From Desulfobulbus rhabdoformis (GTDB taxonomy: Bacteria > Desulfobacterota > Desulfobulbia > Desulfobulbales > Desulfobulbaceae): a DNA stretch of 64,000 nt. Under the pieces are notes generated by a model, which was given only the letters and a program-made list of their open reading frames with translations, did no database searches and had not been told where the DNA came from. Shown here in pieces: positions 1 through 8,316 of the stretch. How positions within the stretch are numbered: position 1 is the first letter of the stretch; the number at the start of each line of letters is the position of its first letter. The position numbers and the translations under genes are program-made. Where the stretch lies: positions 62,001 through 126,000 of the forward strand of contig NZ_JAFFQA010000003.1 in the NCBI RefSeq assembly GCF_016919065.1. The letters are read 5' to 3'.

Positions 1-1276
<1,276 letters not shown>

Positions 1277-1306
1277 CTAGCGAAACGGGAATCCGTGAGA
1301 ACTACA

Positions 1307-1449
1307 GGGTGTCTGGAATAATTAGATTTTTCAATCAAGGTCAAGGATTCGGAGTCTTCACCTACCTTCGAGGATACAATTTTCAGCATGGTGAGGCAAG
1401 CGTCAAACTCCGCGAGGTTGGCAGAAAAAGCAATTTATTCAAGATTCCC
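1307..1449. mobile_element. MITE-like element, copy 1 (143 bp)
   Basis: The element starts GGGTGTCTGGAATAATTAG and ends with AAGATTCCC. The reverse complement of the right end (GGGAATCTTGAATAAATTGC) matches the left end, giving imperfect terminal inverted repeats of about 25 bp. Copies 2 (6205-6295) and 3 (27894-28034) share both ends, the segment TTTTTCAATCAAGG and the segment TTGGCAGAAAAAGCAA. This copy and copy 3 also share an internal TTC(C)GAGGATA(C/A)AATTTT block. No transposase is encoded, so it would be non-autonomous. It lies between pyrG and the cupin gene; no clear target duplication is seen here. Confidence 0.7.
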
Positions 1450-1498
1450 TCTCCAATTATGAAGTGACGCCAAATAGGGGCTTTACGTCCGTCAAAAA

Positions 1499-1939
1499 TC
1501 AGGCCCCTTGTGGAGACCAGAGCTCCTCAACCATCTCGATCAGTCCCCGATGCTGAATCTCACTCAAGTCGATAAAAGGTGAGTTGTCATAGGTGGTGTC
1601 TCGATTTTCAACCACCAGTACCTTGGCGTCTTTGCTTAAGGTATGGGTGTGCCAGACCGCCTGTTTCACGTTATAAACCTGGCCGGGAACCAGAGGCTCG
1701 GCATACACCCGCTCTATGGTTTCCGCACCCTCACCGACAAAAAGAATGCAGCGCCCGCTCAAAAGCACAAAGACCTCGTCGGTCTCGTTGTGGCGCTGCA
1801 TACGGGTCAGGTTTTCCGGGAGCAGATCATCGCTGAAATTAAGGATCGCCACCCGCCACGAGGCATAATCAACCAAAGGCTGGTAACCAACAGCGTCATG
1901 GCGTTTGACTTCAAGGATACTCGTAGGAGCACTTTTCAT
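1499..1939 (-). CDS. Cupin-fold protein, 146 aa
   Basis: A small cytosolic single-domain cupin. Residues about 45-75 resemble cupin motif 1 (RHNETDEVFVLLSG, with candidate ligands His, Glu and the turn Gly). Residues about 90-115 resemble motif 2 (YNVKQAVWHTHTL with two His, then a beta strand ending VVEN). The length fits single-domain cupins that bind a metal and sometimes a small carboxylate or sugar. No substrate can be named. The gene stands alone, divergent from the pal-like gene. An alternative is a structural cupin without enzymatic activity. Confidence 0.8.
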   Translation of the reverse strand: MKSAPTSILEVKRHDAVGYQPLVDYASWRVAILNFSDDLLPENLTRMQRHNETDEVFVLLSGRCILFVGEGAETIERVYAEPLVPGQVYNVKQAVWHTHTLSKDAKVLVVENRDTTYDNSPFIDLSEIQHRGLIEMVEELWSPQGA

Positions 1940-2271
1940 GGTTTACAGGGGCAGGATTTGTTTAATGAGTTTGTCGCTGTGTACAATTTCCGTAGGCTGC
2001 CGTCGCGACAGTGGCGAAAATGATAGCTGGTTTATGATACGCTCATCTACCATCAGAGAACACCACCGGCAAGAAAAAGGTTGATGAAAACCAGGCCAAA
2101 TTACGGAAAATCAAATTCCTGCCCCCCCTTGAAAACCTAAGGTTTTCCTTGACCTTTTCAGGAACTTGCATGTATACATCGAGCATGGACAAGTCGTTTT
2201 CTCCCACTCCTTTTCACCTGATTTTTGTCGCTGCATTCACCCCTTTTTACTTCGCTTAAATGAGGCCTGTT
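1940..2271. other. Divergent intergenic region with small hairpin
   Basis: This 332-bp region separates the cupin gene (minus) from the pal-like gene (plus). It holds a perfect hairpin GAAAACC-TAA-GGTTTTC at 2131-2147, directly before a promoter-like TTGACC. Apart from that promoter and the ribosome-binding site of the pal-like gene, I see no gene in it. Confidence 0.5.
2149..2178 (+). promoter_or_regulatory. Sigma70-type promoter candidate for the pal-like gene
   Basis: TTGACC at 2149-2154 and TATACA at 2173-2178 are separated by 18 bp, close to the sigma70 consensus. This would give a leader of roughly 85 nt before the lipoprotein start at 2272. The -35 box touches the hairpin at 2131-2147. 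Confidence 0.5.
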
Positions 2272-2886
2272 ATGTTCACTCACACCCGTTTTGTTGTTGC
2301 GGCATGTGTCACCAGCTCACTTCTCTTTCTGGCAGGATGCAGCCCCAAACAGGTTGCTCCGTATTCCGGTAACGGCAACGGCAGCAGCCAAGTGCCCCCC
2401 CAAGAAAGTACACAACCCACCATGGGGACCATTACCGAAGAGATGCTTCCGGCGGTGGAAAGCCTTGATGCAACCGGGGAGGGGACAAGCGGCAGCTTTG
2501 CCGAAGGGATGGATCAGCAGAGCGAGGCATATAAACGTGCCTATGGCCGTAGCACCCCCAACTTCAAACCGATCTACTTTGATTACGACCAATCCCTTGT
2601 TCGCGGTGACCAGATTCCCACCATGGAATACAACGGCAGTTATCTCCGTGACACCCCTGGCTCACGTGTACTCATCGAAGGCAACACCGATGCTCGTGGA
2701 ACCAACGAATACAACCTGGCCCTGGGAGAACGCCGTGCTGCAAGCGCTAAAAAATACCTGATTGAGTTCGGTATCGAAACGAGTCGCATCCGCACCGTCA
2801 GCTACGGTGAGGAGCGCCCTCTCTTCCCCGGTACCGGCAAAGACGACTATGCCCAGAACCGGCGGGACGATTTTATCCTGGAGTAA
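2272..2886 (+). CDS. pal: OmpA-family peptidoglycan-associated lipoprotein (Pal-like)
   Basis: Pal-type proteins are anchored in the outer membrane by an N-terminal lipid and grip peptidoglycan through an OmpA domain, working with Tol-TolB in envelope integrity. The N-terminus has a hydrophobic signal ending in the lipobox LAGC (Cys23 from this start). A Ser/Gly/Pro-rich stretch follows, then the OmpA domain over the last about 105 residues: IYFDYDQS, IEGNTDARGTNEYNLALGERRA and the terminal NRRDDFILE. An ATG 12 bp upstream (2260) is in frame, but GAGG seven bases before 2272 supports the later start. It stands alone, without tolB or tolQRA in the window, so it could be an accessory Pal paralogue. 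Confidence 0.88.
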   Translation: MFTHTRFVVAACVTSSLLFLAGCSPKQVAPYSGNGNGSSQVPPQESTQPTMGTITEEMLPAVESLDATGEGTSGSFAEGMDQQSEAYKRAYGRSTPNFKPIYFDYDQSLVRGDQIPTMEYNGSYLRDTPGSRVLIEGNTDARGTNEYNLALGERRAASAKKYLIEFGIETSRIRTVSYGEERPLFPGTGKDDYAQNRRDDFILE

Positions 2887-2914
2887 GCTTCCCCTTTTAC
2901 CCGAACATTCCCCC

Positions 2915-3126
2915 GAATCCGTGACGGAGGATGGCAACTGAACAACACATCTTTTTAATAAGACGACGTATTTTTACAAATTCATGTATTGTTCAGTTGC
3001 ACCCGCCGCCCTTTGGGGCATCCATTAGCACGCCACCTTCATTGCCTGCAACATACCGATAAAGTTTACTTTAATCGGCATATCACAAACATCGAAACTG
3101 GCGCACTGATAAATGCTCACGGATTC
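2915..3126. repeat. Palindrome-bounded structured element (possible ncRNA or inserted repeat)
   Basis: The outer arms GAATCCGTGA (2915-2924) and TCACGGATTC (3117-3126) are perfect 10-bp inverted repeats of the family seen at 1163-1200. The compact copy has CGGAGAATGATTGC between its arms. Here CGGAGGATG and AAATGC flank a much longer insert, as if the loop had received about 180 bp. Inside lie a perfect 12-bp hairpin GCAACTGAACAA / TTGTTCAGTTGC (2934-2945 and 2989-3000) and a smaller hairpin around CCGATAAAG...CTTTAATCGG. A strong plus-strand terminator follows at once, so a small RNA is possible but unproven. Confidence 0.55.
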
Positions 3127-3139
3127 AGGATTCCTTTTT

Positions 3140-3178
3140 AACCGGCAGTTCTTCTTTGAAGAGCTGCCGGTTTTTTTT
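3140..3178 (+). terminator. Rho-independent terminator
   Basis: The stem AACCGGCAGTTCTTC / GAAGAGCTGCCGGTT has a 3-nt loop and one mismatch, followed by eight Ts. It can end transcripts from the pal-like gene or from the structured element just upstream. Confidence 0.88.
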
Positions 3179-3237
3179 ATCTCCCCCTGACGAAATTTTA
3201 ACAATGATTTTCTTTCTTATTCTGTTTTCATTTCCCC

Positions 3238-3266
3238 TTGACATGCGAATGATTATCAAATACATT
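3238..3266 (+). promoter_or_regulatory. Promoter with embedded Fur-box-like palindrome
   Basis: TTGACA (3238-3243) and TACATT (3261-3266) are spaced by 17 bp. The spacer holds GCGAATGATTATCAAATAC (3245-3263), whose core ATGATTATCA equals the core of the classical Fur box. A Fur-family protein bound here would block RNA polymerase. As the gene immediately downstream encodes such a protein, negative autoregulation is the simplest reading. Confidence 0.7.
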
Positions 3267-3291
3267 TAGGAAAAATTTCCACAGAGGGAAA

Positions 3292-3945
3292 ATGGAAAAA
3301 AAATTACGAATGACCCATCAGCGTGAGATTATCCTTGATGAACTGCGGAGGTGCCGATCACACCCAACGGCAGATGAACTCTACGAGCGGATCAAGAAGA
3401 AACTGCCCCGTATCAGCCTGGCCACGGTGTACCGCAATCTTGAGATACTCTCTGAAGTGGGACTTATTACAAAACTGGAGATCAGCGGACGCCAGAAACG
3501 TTTCGACTGGGATGTCCAGGATCACGATCATGTTTACTGCACCGAATGTCACCGGGTGGATAATATCCCCACAGCCACAACCACCTGCCTGCCTGTGGAC
3601 CCTGATCAGCAGAAGGGGTATCAGATCACCGGATGCAGAATTGAATTTTACGGACTTTGTCCTAACTGCCAAAAACCGAGAAAAGTACAAAAGTTTAAAG
3701 GAGATAAAGATATGGCCTGCAAATCATGCACAACCGGTTTGAGCGACACTCAACGTCAGGTCCTCGAGGCCTTTGCCAAGAGTGAGGAAGCATGCGGCTC
3801 AAAAGACATCGCTGCAGCAACAGGAATGGAGTCAAAAAAAGTTAGCTGCCAGATTACAGCTCTGAAAAAGAAAGGTTTTGTCAGCAGCCCGGTACGCTGC
3901 AAATACGAGATCACTGATGAGGGGAAAAGCCAGCTTTCCTGCTAA
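3292..3945 (+). CDS. Fur/PerR-family regulator fused to a C-terminal winged-helix domain
   Basis: Residues 1 to about 135 form a complete Fur-family repressor: a winged helix with recognition segment ISLATVYRNLEIL, then a dimerisation domain with HDHVYCTEC and LCPNC, the two Cys pairs of the structural zinc site. Fur proteins usually end near 140-150 residues. Here translation runs on into a second domain (141-217) that looks like another winged helix (LSDTQRQVLEAF, KKVSCQITALKKKGFV) and holds six Cys. An AAAGGAG eight bases before the in-frame ATG at 3712 could let the second domain be made alone. It heads a peroxiredoxin, desulfoferrodoxin and rubredoxin block, so a PerR-like peroxide sensor is likelier than an iron-uptake Fur, though the upstream box looks Fur-like. 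Confidence 0.88.
   Translation: MEKKLRMTHQREIILDELRRCRSHPTADELYERIKKKLPRISLATVYRNLEILSEVGLITKLEISGRQKRFDWDVQDHDHVYCTECHRVDNIPTATTTCLPVDPDQQKGYQITGCRIEFYGLCPNCQKPRKVQKFKGDKDMACKSCTTGLSDTQRQVLEAFAKSEEACGSKDIAAATGMESKKVSCQITALKKKGFVSSPVRCKYEITDEGKSQLSC
3697..3714 (+). promoter_or_regulatory. Internal ribosome-binding site and start at the domain junction
   Basis: AAAGGAG (3697-3703) lies eight bases before ATG (3712-3714), exactly where the Fur domain ends and a 77-residue winged-helix domain begins in the same frame. This is better than many true start sites in the window. It may be a relic of two once-separate genes or an active internal start. Confidence 0.6.
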
Positions 3946-4031
3946 CCTGTCTTCCCCCTGAGAGGGTCTTTTTTGCCCTATATGGGCGCTATATTTATTT
4001 ATCAACCTGATTTCAACAAGAGGAGATTCAC

Positions 4032-4625
4032 ATGTCCTTTCTCGTTACCCAGGAAGCTCCGGATTTCACTGCCACTGCAGTCATGGCGGATAACTCTATG
4101 AACCCGGATTTCAAACTCTCTGATTATCGCGGCAAGTACGTGATCCTGTTTTTCTATCCCCTGGACTTCACCTTTGTATGCCCTTCAGAGATTATTGCCT
4201 TTGATCGGGCTCTTGAAACATTCAAATCAAAAAACTGTGAAATTATCGGTGTTTCCATCGATTCTCAGTTCTCTCATTGGGCCTGGAAAAACACACCTAT
4301 CAAACAGGGGGGCATCGGGAACATTCAGTACCCCCTGGTGGCTGATCTCGATAAAAATATCTCTCGCCAGTACGGTGTCCTCCTTGAGGAGGGTATTGCA
4401 TTGCGTGGTACCTTCCTGATTGACAGGGATGGCATTGTTCGTCATGCCGTCGTGAACGACCTGCCTCTGGGCAGGAATATCGACGAGGCCCTCCGCATGG
4501 TCGACTCCCTGCAGTTCCATGAGAAACATGGCGATGTCTGCCCTGCCAATTGGCAGGAAGGCAAGGACGCCATGACCCCAACGGCAAAAGGTGTTGCCGA
4601 TTACCTTTCCAAACATGACAAATAA
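4032..4625 (+). CDS. Typical 2-Cys peroxiredoxin (AhpC/Prx1 type)
   Basis: Reduces H2O2 and organic peroxides in the cytosol through a reactive cysteine. The peroxidatic Cys is Cys50 in [10 protein letters not shown], and the resolving Cys is about Cys170 in GDVCPANW near the C-terminus. Both conserved motifs and the 197-residue length match the Prx1/AhpC class. AGAGGAG upstream of the ATG sets the start. No ahpF follows; desulfoferrodoxin and rubredoxin genes come next, so the electron donor may be thioredoxin or a rubredoxin-linked system (inference). It lies 86 bp behind the Fur-family regulator. Confidence 0.95.
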   Translation: MSFLVTQEAPDFTATAVMADNSMNPDFKLSDYRGKYVILFFYPLDFTFVCPSEIIAFDRALETFKSKNCEIIGVSIDSQFSHWAWKNTPIKQGGIGNIQYPLVADLDKNISRQYGVLLEEGIALRGTFLIDRDGIVRHAVVNDLPLGRNIDEALRMVDSLQFHEKHGDVCPANWQEGKDAMTPTAKGVADYLSKHDK

Positions 4626-4879
4626 GACCATTCATATCCGGTTAAACACAAAGAAAATCAATTTGTCTCTTTCATAACAGGGGAATATGATTTATTCTTT
4701 TTAGTGTTTTGCCGGTAAAGGGTAAAGATCGCGAAGATTTTTCCCCCAGAGAGTCTCGTGCTTGCAGTACGGTGCATTGGTGCAATGTTGTGTCCAGACG
4801 TGCAACTTTGCAGGCATCGTTTTTCCACTGCGCACTAGAGCGAGACCGCCAAAAATTCTTCAAATTGAGGAGAAAAGCA

Positions 4880-5254
4880 ATGACTAAAGTAAACGAAGTA
4901 TACAAATGCGCACTCTGTGGAAACATTGTTGAAGTCCTGCATGCCGGCGCTGGTGAGCTGGTCTGTTGCGGCCAGGCCATGGACCTAATGACCGAAAACA
5001 CAGTTGATGCTGCCAAAGAAAAGCATGTCCCGGTCATCACAAAAGTGGACGCGGGATATAAAGTCGCTGTTGGTTCCGTAGCTCACCCGATGGAAGAGAA
5101 ACATTATATTGAATTTATTGAGCTGATTGCCGACGGCAAAGTCTATCGCCAGGCCTTGAAACCCGGTGATACCCCCGAGGCAACCTTCTGCATTCAGGCG
5201 GAAAACGTATCCGCCCGTGAATACTGCAACTTGCACGGGTTGTGGAAAGCCTGA
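4880..5254 (+). CDS. dfx: Desulfoferrodoxin (superoxide reductase)
   Basis: Reduces superoxide to peroxide without releasing oxygen, a defence of anaerobes. The N-terminal desulforedoxin domain has its Fe(Cys)4 ligands at Cys10, Cys13, Cys29 and Cys30. The catalytic Fe site is complete: Glu47 and His49 in KEKHVPV, His69 and His75 in [12 protein letters not shown], and Cys116 and His119 in YCNLHGLW. At 124 residues it is the normal two-iron (class I) form. An in-frame upstream extension to 4709 exists, but GAGGAGA before 4880 and the family length set the start. A large palindrome separates it from the rubredoxin gene, its probable electron donor. Confidence 0.97.
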   Translation: MTKVNEVYKCALCGNIVEVLHAGAGELVCCGQAMDLMTENTVDAAKEKHVPVITKVDAGYKVAVGSVAHPMEEKHYIEFIELIADGKVYRQALKPGDTPEATFCIQAENVSAREYCNLHGLWKA

Positions 5255-5256
5255 TC

Positions 5257-5376
5257 GTAAGCGATCACGGGGTACCGAATCTGCGCTGTTATCGGCCTGT
5301 TTACGTACAGGCGTACGTACAGGCGTACGCGGCACAGGCCGATGCCTAGCATCTCCGGCACCCCGCAACCGCTTAC
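5257..5376. repeat. Nested palindrome between desulfoferrodoxin and rubredoxin genes
   Basis: Three inverted repeats are nested: GTAAGCG/CGCTTAC (5257-5263 and 5370-5376), CGGGGT/ACCCCG (5268-5273 and 5360-5365) and ATCGGCCTGT/ACAGGCCGAT (5291-5300 and 5334-5343). The inner loop contains a 12-bp tandem duplication CGTACAGGCGTA (5304-5315 and 5316-5327). There is no T-run, so this is not a simple terminator. It may adjust the expression ratio of the two genes, protect mRNA, or be an inserted repeat. Confidence 0.65.
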
Positions 5377-5443
5377 AGATTCCATCATAGGGGTTCCCTC
5401 AGGAGCCTCTGATCTTTTGATCCAAATCACTACGAGGAAAAAA

Positions 5444-5602
5444 ATGAAGAAATACATTTGTGTTGTGTGTGACTACGAGTACGACCCCGCAGCCGGTGAT
5501 CCTGACAATGGTGTAGCTGCAGGAACCGCCTTCGAAGATATCCCTGAAGATTGGGTCTGTCCGGTCTGTGGTGCAGGTAAAGATCAGTTTGAAGAGGCCT
5601 GA
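5444..5602 (+). CDS. Rubredoxin, 52 aa
   Basis: Small one-iron electron carrier. The Fe(Cys)4 site is formed by CVVC near the N-terminus and CPVCGAG near the C-terminus. The intervening [14 protein letters not shown] and [11 protein letters not shown] are hallmark rubredoxin segments. The ATG at 5444 follows GAGGAAAAAA and gives the usual length, so the longer reading from 5342 is rejected. Its position behind desulfoferrodoxin fits a role in supplying electrons for superoxide or peroxide reduction. A terminator follows at 5659-5690. Confidence 0.96.
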   Translation: MKKYICVVCDYEYDPAAGDPDNGVAAGTAFEDIPEDWVCPVCGAGKDQFEEA

Positions 5603-5658
5603 TTTTTAGACCTGAATCGGTGAATCGGTGACCACCCGCCGTCAGGATTCTGGTCAGA

Positions 5659-5690
5659 GCCCTCCTCTCTTTAAGGGAGGAGGGCTTTTT
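5659..5690 (+). terminator. Rho-independent terminator after rubredoxin
   Basis: Perfect 9-bp stem GCCCTCCTC / GAGGAGGGC (5659-5667 and 5677-5685) with a 9-nt loop and a run of five Ts. Confidence 0.9.
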
Positions 5691-5820
5691 CCAAACGAAT
5701 CTGCATTCTTTCGCATTCTAACCTGCCCCATCTTTCCATGGCTTCTTTCATGGAACCCCCAGTATCGTTCTTCTCCTATCGTTTCGTATCATTCATACAC
5801 CACTCTTTGAGGTGAGCATC

Positions 5821-6168
5821 ATGCAGAAAACTGTTTTTTTCGCATTCCGAGATAACCCTCTCTGCTTTATTCATGTCCTTTTAAATGCTCTGGATATGGC
5901 GGAGAAGGGAATGGAAGGAAAAATTGTTCTGGAAGGGGAAGCTGTGACCCTGGTCCCGATCATGGCAGAACCCGGTCATTTCCTTCATCCGCTCTACACC
6001 AAGGCAAAAGCACAGGGACTTATCGTCGGTGCCTGCAAGGCCTGTTCAGCCAAATTGAAGGTAACCGAGGCTGTGAGCAAGGAAGAAATAGCGCTTATTG
6101 GTGAGCTGGCCGGGCATCCGGCGATGTCTGACTTTATCTCCCAAGGGTACACCATCCTCACATTCTAA
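5821..6168 (+). CDS. DsrE-like family protein, 115 aa
   Basis: A small cytosolic protein with the alternating beta-alpha pattern of the DsrE/DsrF-like fold: VFFAFRDNPLCFIHVLLNAL, then KIVLEGEAVTLV, then GLIVGACKACSAKL. The two Cys of CKAC lie where DsrE-family proteins often carry a reactive sulfur-accepting Cys. GAGGTG seven bases before 5821 supports this start over the in-frame ATG at 5812. It follows the oxidative-stress genes but has a terminator between, so it is probably separately expressed. The exact role is not known; sulfur transfer is a family-level inference. Confidence 0.7.
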   Translation: MQKTVFFAFRDNPLCFIHVLLNALDMAEKGMEGKIVLEGEAVTLVPIMAEPGHFLHPLYTKAKAQGLIVGACKACSAKLKVTEAVSKEEIALIGELAGHPAMSDFISQGYTILTF

Positions 6169-6204
6169 CCCGAATTGCTCTTGAACATTTTTTCCGCCAT
6201 TAAA

Positions 6205-6295
6205 GGGTGTCATGAATAATTAGATTTTTCAATCAAGGCCAGGTAAGCGCCAGACTCAGCGGGATTGGCAGAAAAAGCAATTATTCAAGATGCCC
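6205..6295. mobile_element. MITE-like element, copy 2 (91 bp, shortest)
   Basis: Shares the left end GGGTGTCATGAATAATTAG and the right end ATTATTCAAGATGCCC with copies 1 and 3, including TTTTTCAATCAAGG and TTGGCAGAAAAAGCAA. Its centre is about 50 bp shorter than the other copies, keeping a segment like CGCCAGACTCAGCGGGATT. This pattern fits internal deletion between preserved termini. Confidence 0.7.
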
Positions 6296-6417
6296 TACAG
6301 TATGTACCTGAACATGCGCAAATGGGCTAGTGTGTGGTGCGGCGTGTGGGAGGGCCATGCAGGAGAGAGGTAGTCTCAATACTCTGATAAGTCCTTTTTC
6401 CGGCCTCTTACAATCAA

Positions 6418-6454
6418 CAACGCCCTGCATTCCTTGATGGAATCCAGGGCGTTG
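6418..6454 (-). terminator. Hairpin downstream of cmk, weak terminator
   Basis: Perfect 10-bp outer stem CAACGCCCTG / CAGGGCGTTG with an extra inner ATTCC/GGAAT stem, located after the cmk stop on the minus strand. The following T-rich tract is weak, so termination is likely but not certain. Confidence 0.55.
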
Positions 6455-6510
6455 TAGGCATCTTGGCTCAACATTTGGCTGAGCAGGACAATCAATTATT
6501 CAGCAGTTTC

Positions 6511-7209
6511 TTACTCGTCACGGCAGCAGGAAGTATGCAAGACATGCTGGTACATGGCCTCCACAACTTCGTCTGCGGTGAGTTGAGTAGAATCTATCGT
6601 TATTGCGTCTAACGCAGCAGCCAGGGGAGCTAGGCTGCGTTCCCTGTCATCTTTGTCCCGCTGAATAATCTGGGCAAGCAGTTCAGCCTCATTGACCGAC
6701 TCACCTTTGCTTTGCAGCTGGGCAGAGCGCCTTTGGGCTCGCTCCTCAGGGCTGGCATCCAGAAAAAACTTCCAGGCGGCATCTGGAAAAACCACTGTTC
6801 CGGTATCGCGGCCTTCAGCGACGATACGCCCCTCTTTACCAATCTCCTGCTGGAGTCGAGTCAGGGTCTGGCGGACAGAGGGCAGTCCCGAATACTTGGA
6901 GGCAAGCATCCCCATCTCCGGAGTACGTAACTCAGGCCCAATCTCGTCTCCATTCACCACTACACGGACATCGTCACCGCCTGCCTGAGGCGGCAGGAGT
7001 TCCATGGTCATGGAATCCAGCAGATCGCTGAGTTCCGGCGTTTCTTTTGCTTCCAATTCATTCTTATGGCACTGGAAAGCAACAGCCCGATACATGGCAC
7101 CGGTATCCAGGTAGGTGAAATAAAGCCTGGCGGCAAGAGCTCGGGAAGCGGTTGATTTACCGCCTCCGGAAGGGCCGTCAATGGTGACAATACGTTTACG
7201 AATGGACAT
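6511..7209 (-). CDS. cmk: Cytidylate kinase
   Basis: Phosphorylates CMP and dCMP with ATP in nucleotide recycling. The P-loop GPSGGGKST is at residues 12-20. The CMP-site segments DTGAMYRA and GRDTGTVVFPDA are present, as is the LID-like arginine-rich region. The length of 232 residues is normal. The start overlaps the end of hisC by 14 bp, so it is translationally coupled as the last gene of the gatC-gatA-hisC-cmk run. Confidence 0.96.
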   Translation of the reverse strand: MSIRKRIVTIDGPSGGGKSTASRALAARLYFTYLDTGAMYRAVAFQCHKNELEAKETPELSDLLDSMTMELLPPQAGGDDVRVVVNGDEIGPELRTPEMGMLASKYSGLPSVRQTLTRLQQEIGKEGRIVAEGRDTGTVVFPDAAWKFFLDASPEERAQRRSAQLQSKGESVNEAELLAQIIQRDKDDRERSLAPLAAALDAITIDSTQLTADEVVEAMYQHVLHTSCCRDE

Positions 7210-8314
7210 AACCTAAATCCTGGAGACACTCGCCAAGGGCTGTTACAAAACGTTGATTCTCAGCCTCGGTTCCCACGGTGATGCGAATAAAATTGGGGTA
7301 ACCGTATGCTTTCATAGAACGCACAATAACCCCCTTATAGAGCATAGCCTCGTAGAGTTTGGTGGCATCTCCCTGCACATCAATAAGAAAAAAATTGGTG
7401 TACGAAGGGTAGGGGATACAACCAAGTTTGCTCACCTCTTGACTGAGCCAGGCCCGTCCATCGCGAGTACCGCTCAAGGTTCGCTCGTAATGTTCCACAT
7501 CCACAAGCGCTGCCAAGGCCCCAGCCTGGGCGGGCAGGTTGATGTTAAAAGGTTGCCGCACCCGGTGCAGCATGGAGGCTAGATCACGATGCATGATCCC
7601 AAAGCCAACCCGCAGGCCAGCCAGGCCAAAGGCTTTGGAAAAAGTTCGCATGCCTACGACTGCTGGAATATCGGCACAGTTTGCAATATATCCCAGCAGA
7701 TCAACCCGTTCTTCAGGATCAACAAAATCCACATAGGCCTCATCGAGCACCACGATCACCGACTGGGGGAGTGCGCGTAAAAAGCCATCAAACTCTTCCC
7801 TGGTGATGAGTGTCCCCGTGGGATTATTGGGGTTGTCGATAAAAATAAGGCGGGTACGCTCGGTCACTGCCGCCAGGATAGCCGTCAAGTCATGGCGCAT
7901 ATCCTTGAGCGGAATAACAACATTTTCCCCGCCACGTACCTGGACAAACTTCTGATACATGAGAAAGGAAGGGTGGCTGGTGATAACCATATCGCCACTG
8001 CCCACACAGGCTTTGACCAAAAATTCGATCACCTCGTTGGAGCCGTTGCCCAGCACGATTTCTTCCGGCGCACAGCCTACCCATTTTGCCAAGGCTTCAG
8101 TAAGGTAATAGCTTGATCCATCCGGGTAGCGGTGAAGGTTGGTCAGCATTTGGCCAATGGCTTCCACGGCCTTGGGCGAAGGTCCCCAGGGGTTTTCGTT
8201 GGAGGCCAGCTTGATAGCGTTTGTTACCCCGTACTCCCGCTCCAACTCATCCATGGGTTTGCCGGGAGGGTAGGGGACGATATCACGAATATTTTGAGGA
8301 ACTGTGAGTTGCAT
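7196..8314 (-). CDS. hisC: Histidinol-phosphate aminotransferase
   Basis: PLP enzyme of histidine biosynthesis that transaminates imidazole acetol phosphate. It is a fold-type I aminotransferase: LASNENPWGPSP near residue 36-47, the PLP-binding FIDNPNNPTGT and VVLDEAYVDF, and the PLP lysine in RTFSKAFGLAGLRVGF. The length of 372 residues is typical. It starts 2 bp after the gatA stop. Placement beside cmk and gatCA rather than in a his operon is common in bacteria related to this one, as far as can be inferred. Confidence 0.94.
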   Translation of the reverse strand: MQLTVPQNIRDIVPYPPGKPMDELEREYGVTNAIKLASNENPWGPSPKAVEAIGQMLTNLHRYPDGSSYYLTEALAKWVGCAPEEIVLGNGSNEVIEFLVKACVGSGDMVITSHPSFLMYQKFVQVRGGENVVIPLKDMRHDLTAILAAVTERTRLIFIDNPNNPTGTLITREEFDGFLRALPQSVIVVLDEAYVDFVDPEERVDLLGYIANCADIPAVVGMRTFSKAFGLAGLRVGFGIMHRDLASMLHRVRQPFNINLPAQAGALAALVDVEHYERTLSGTRDGRAWLSQEVSKLGCIPYPSYTNFFLIDVQGDATKLYEAMLYKGVIVRSMKAYGYPNFIRITVGTEAENQRFVTALGECLQDLGYVHS

Positions 8315-8316
8315 AA

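Larger units (their letters stand above)
2887..3291. other. Intergenic region: structured repeat, terminator, promoter
   Basis: These 405 bp between the pal-like and the Fur-family genes hold, in order, a 212-bp palindrome-bounded structured element (2915-3126), a strong terminator (3140-3178) and a Fur-box-containing promoter (3238-3266). No ORF with coding character was seen. Confidence 0.6.
6169..6510. other. Intergenic region between DsrE-like gene and cmk
   Basis: Convergent intergenic space of 342 bp holding MITE-like copy 2 (6205-6295) and a hairpin (6418-6454). Nothing recognised lies between 6296 and 6417. Confidence 0.5.

Noticed and set aside
4709..4879. N-terminal extension of desulfoferrodoxin
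   Set aside because: In frame but unlike any family member; a strong GAGGAGA precedes the internal ATG at 4880, giving the normal length.
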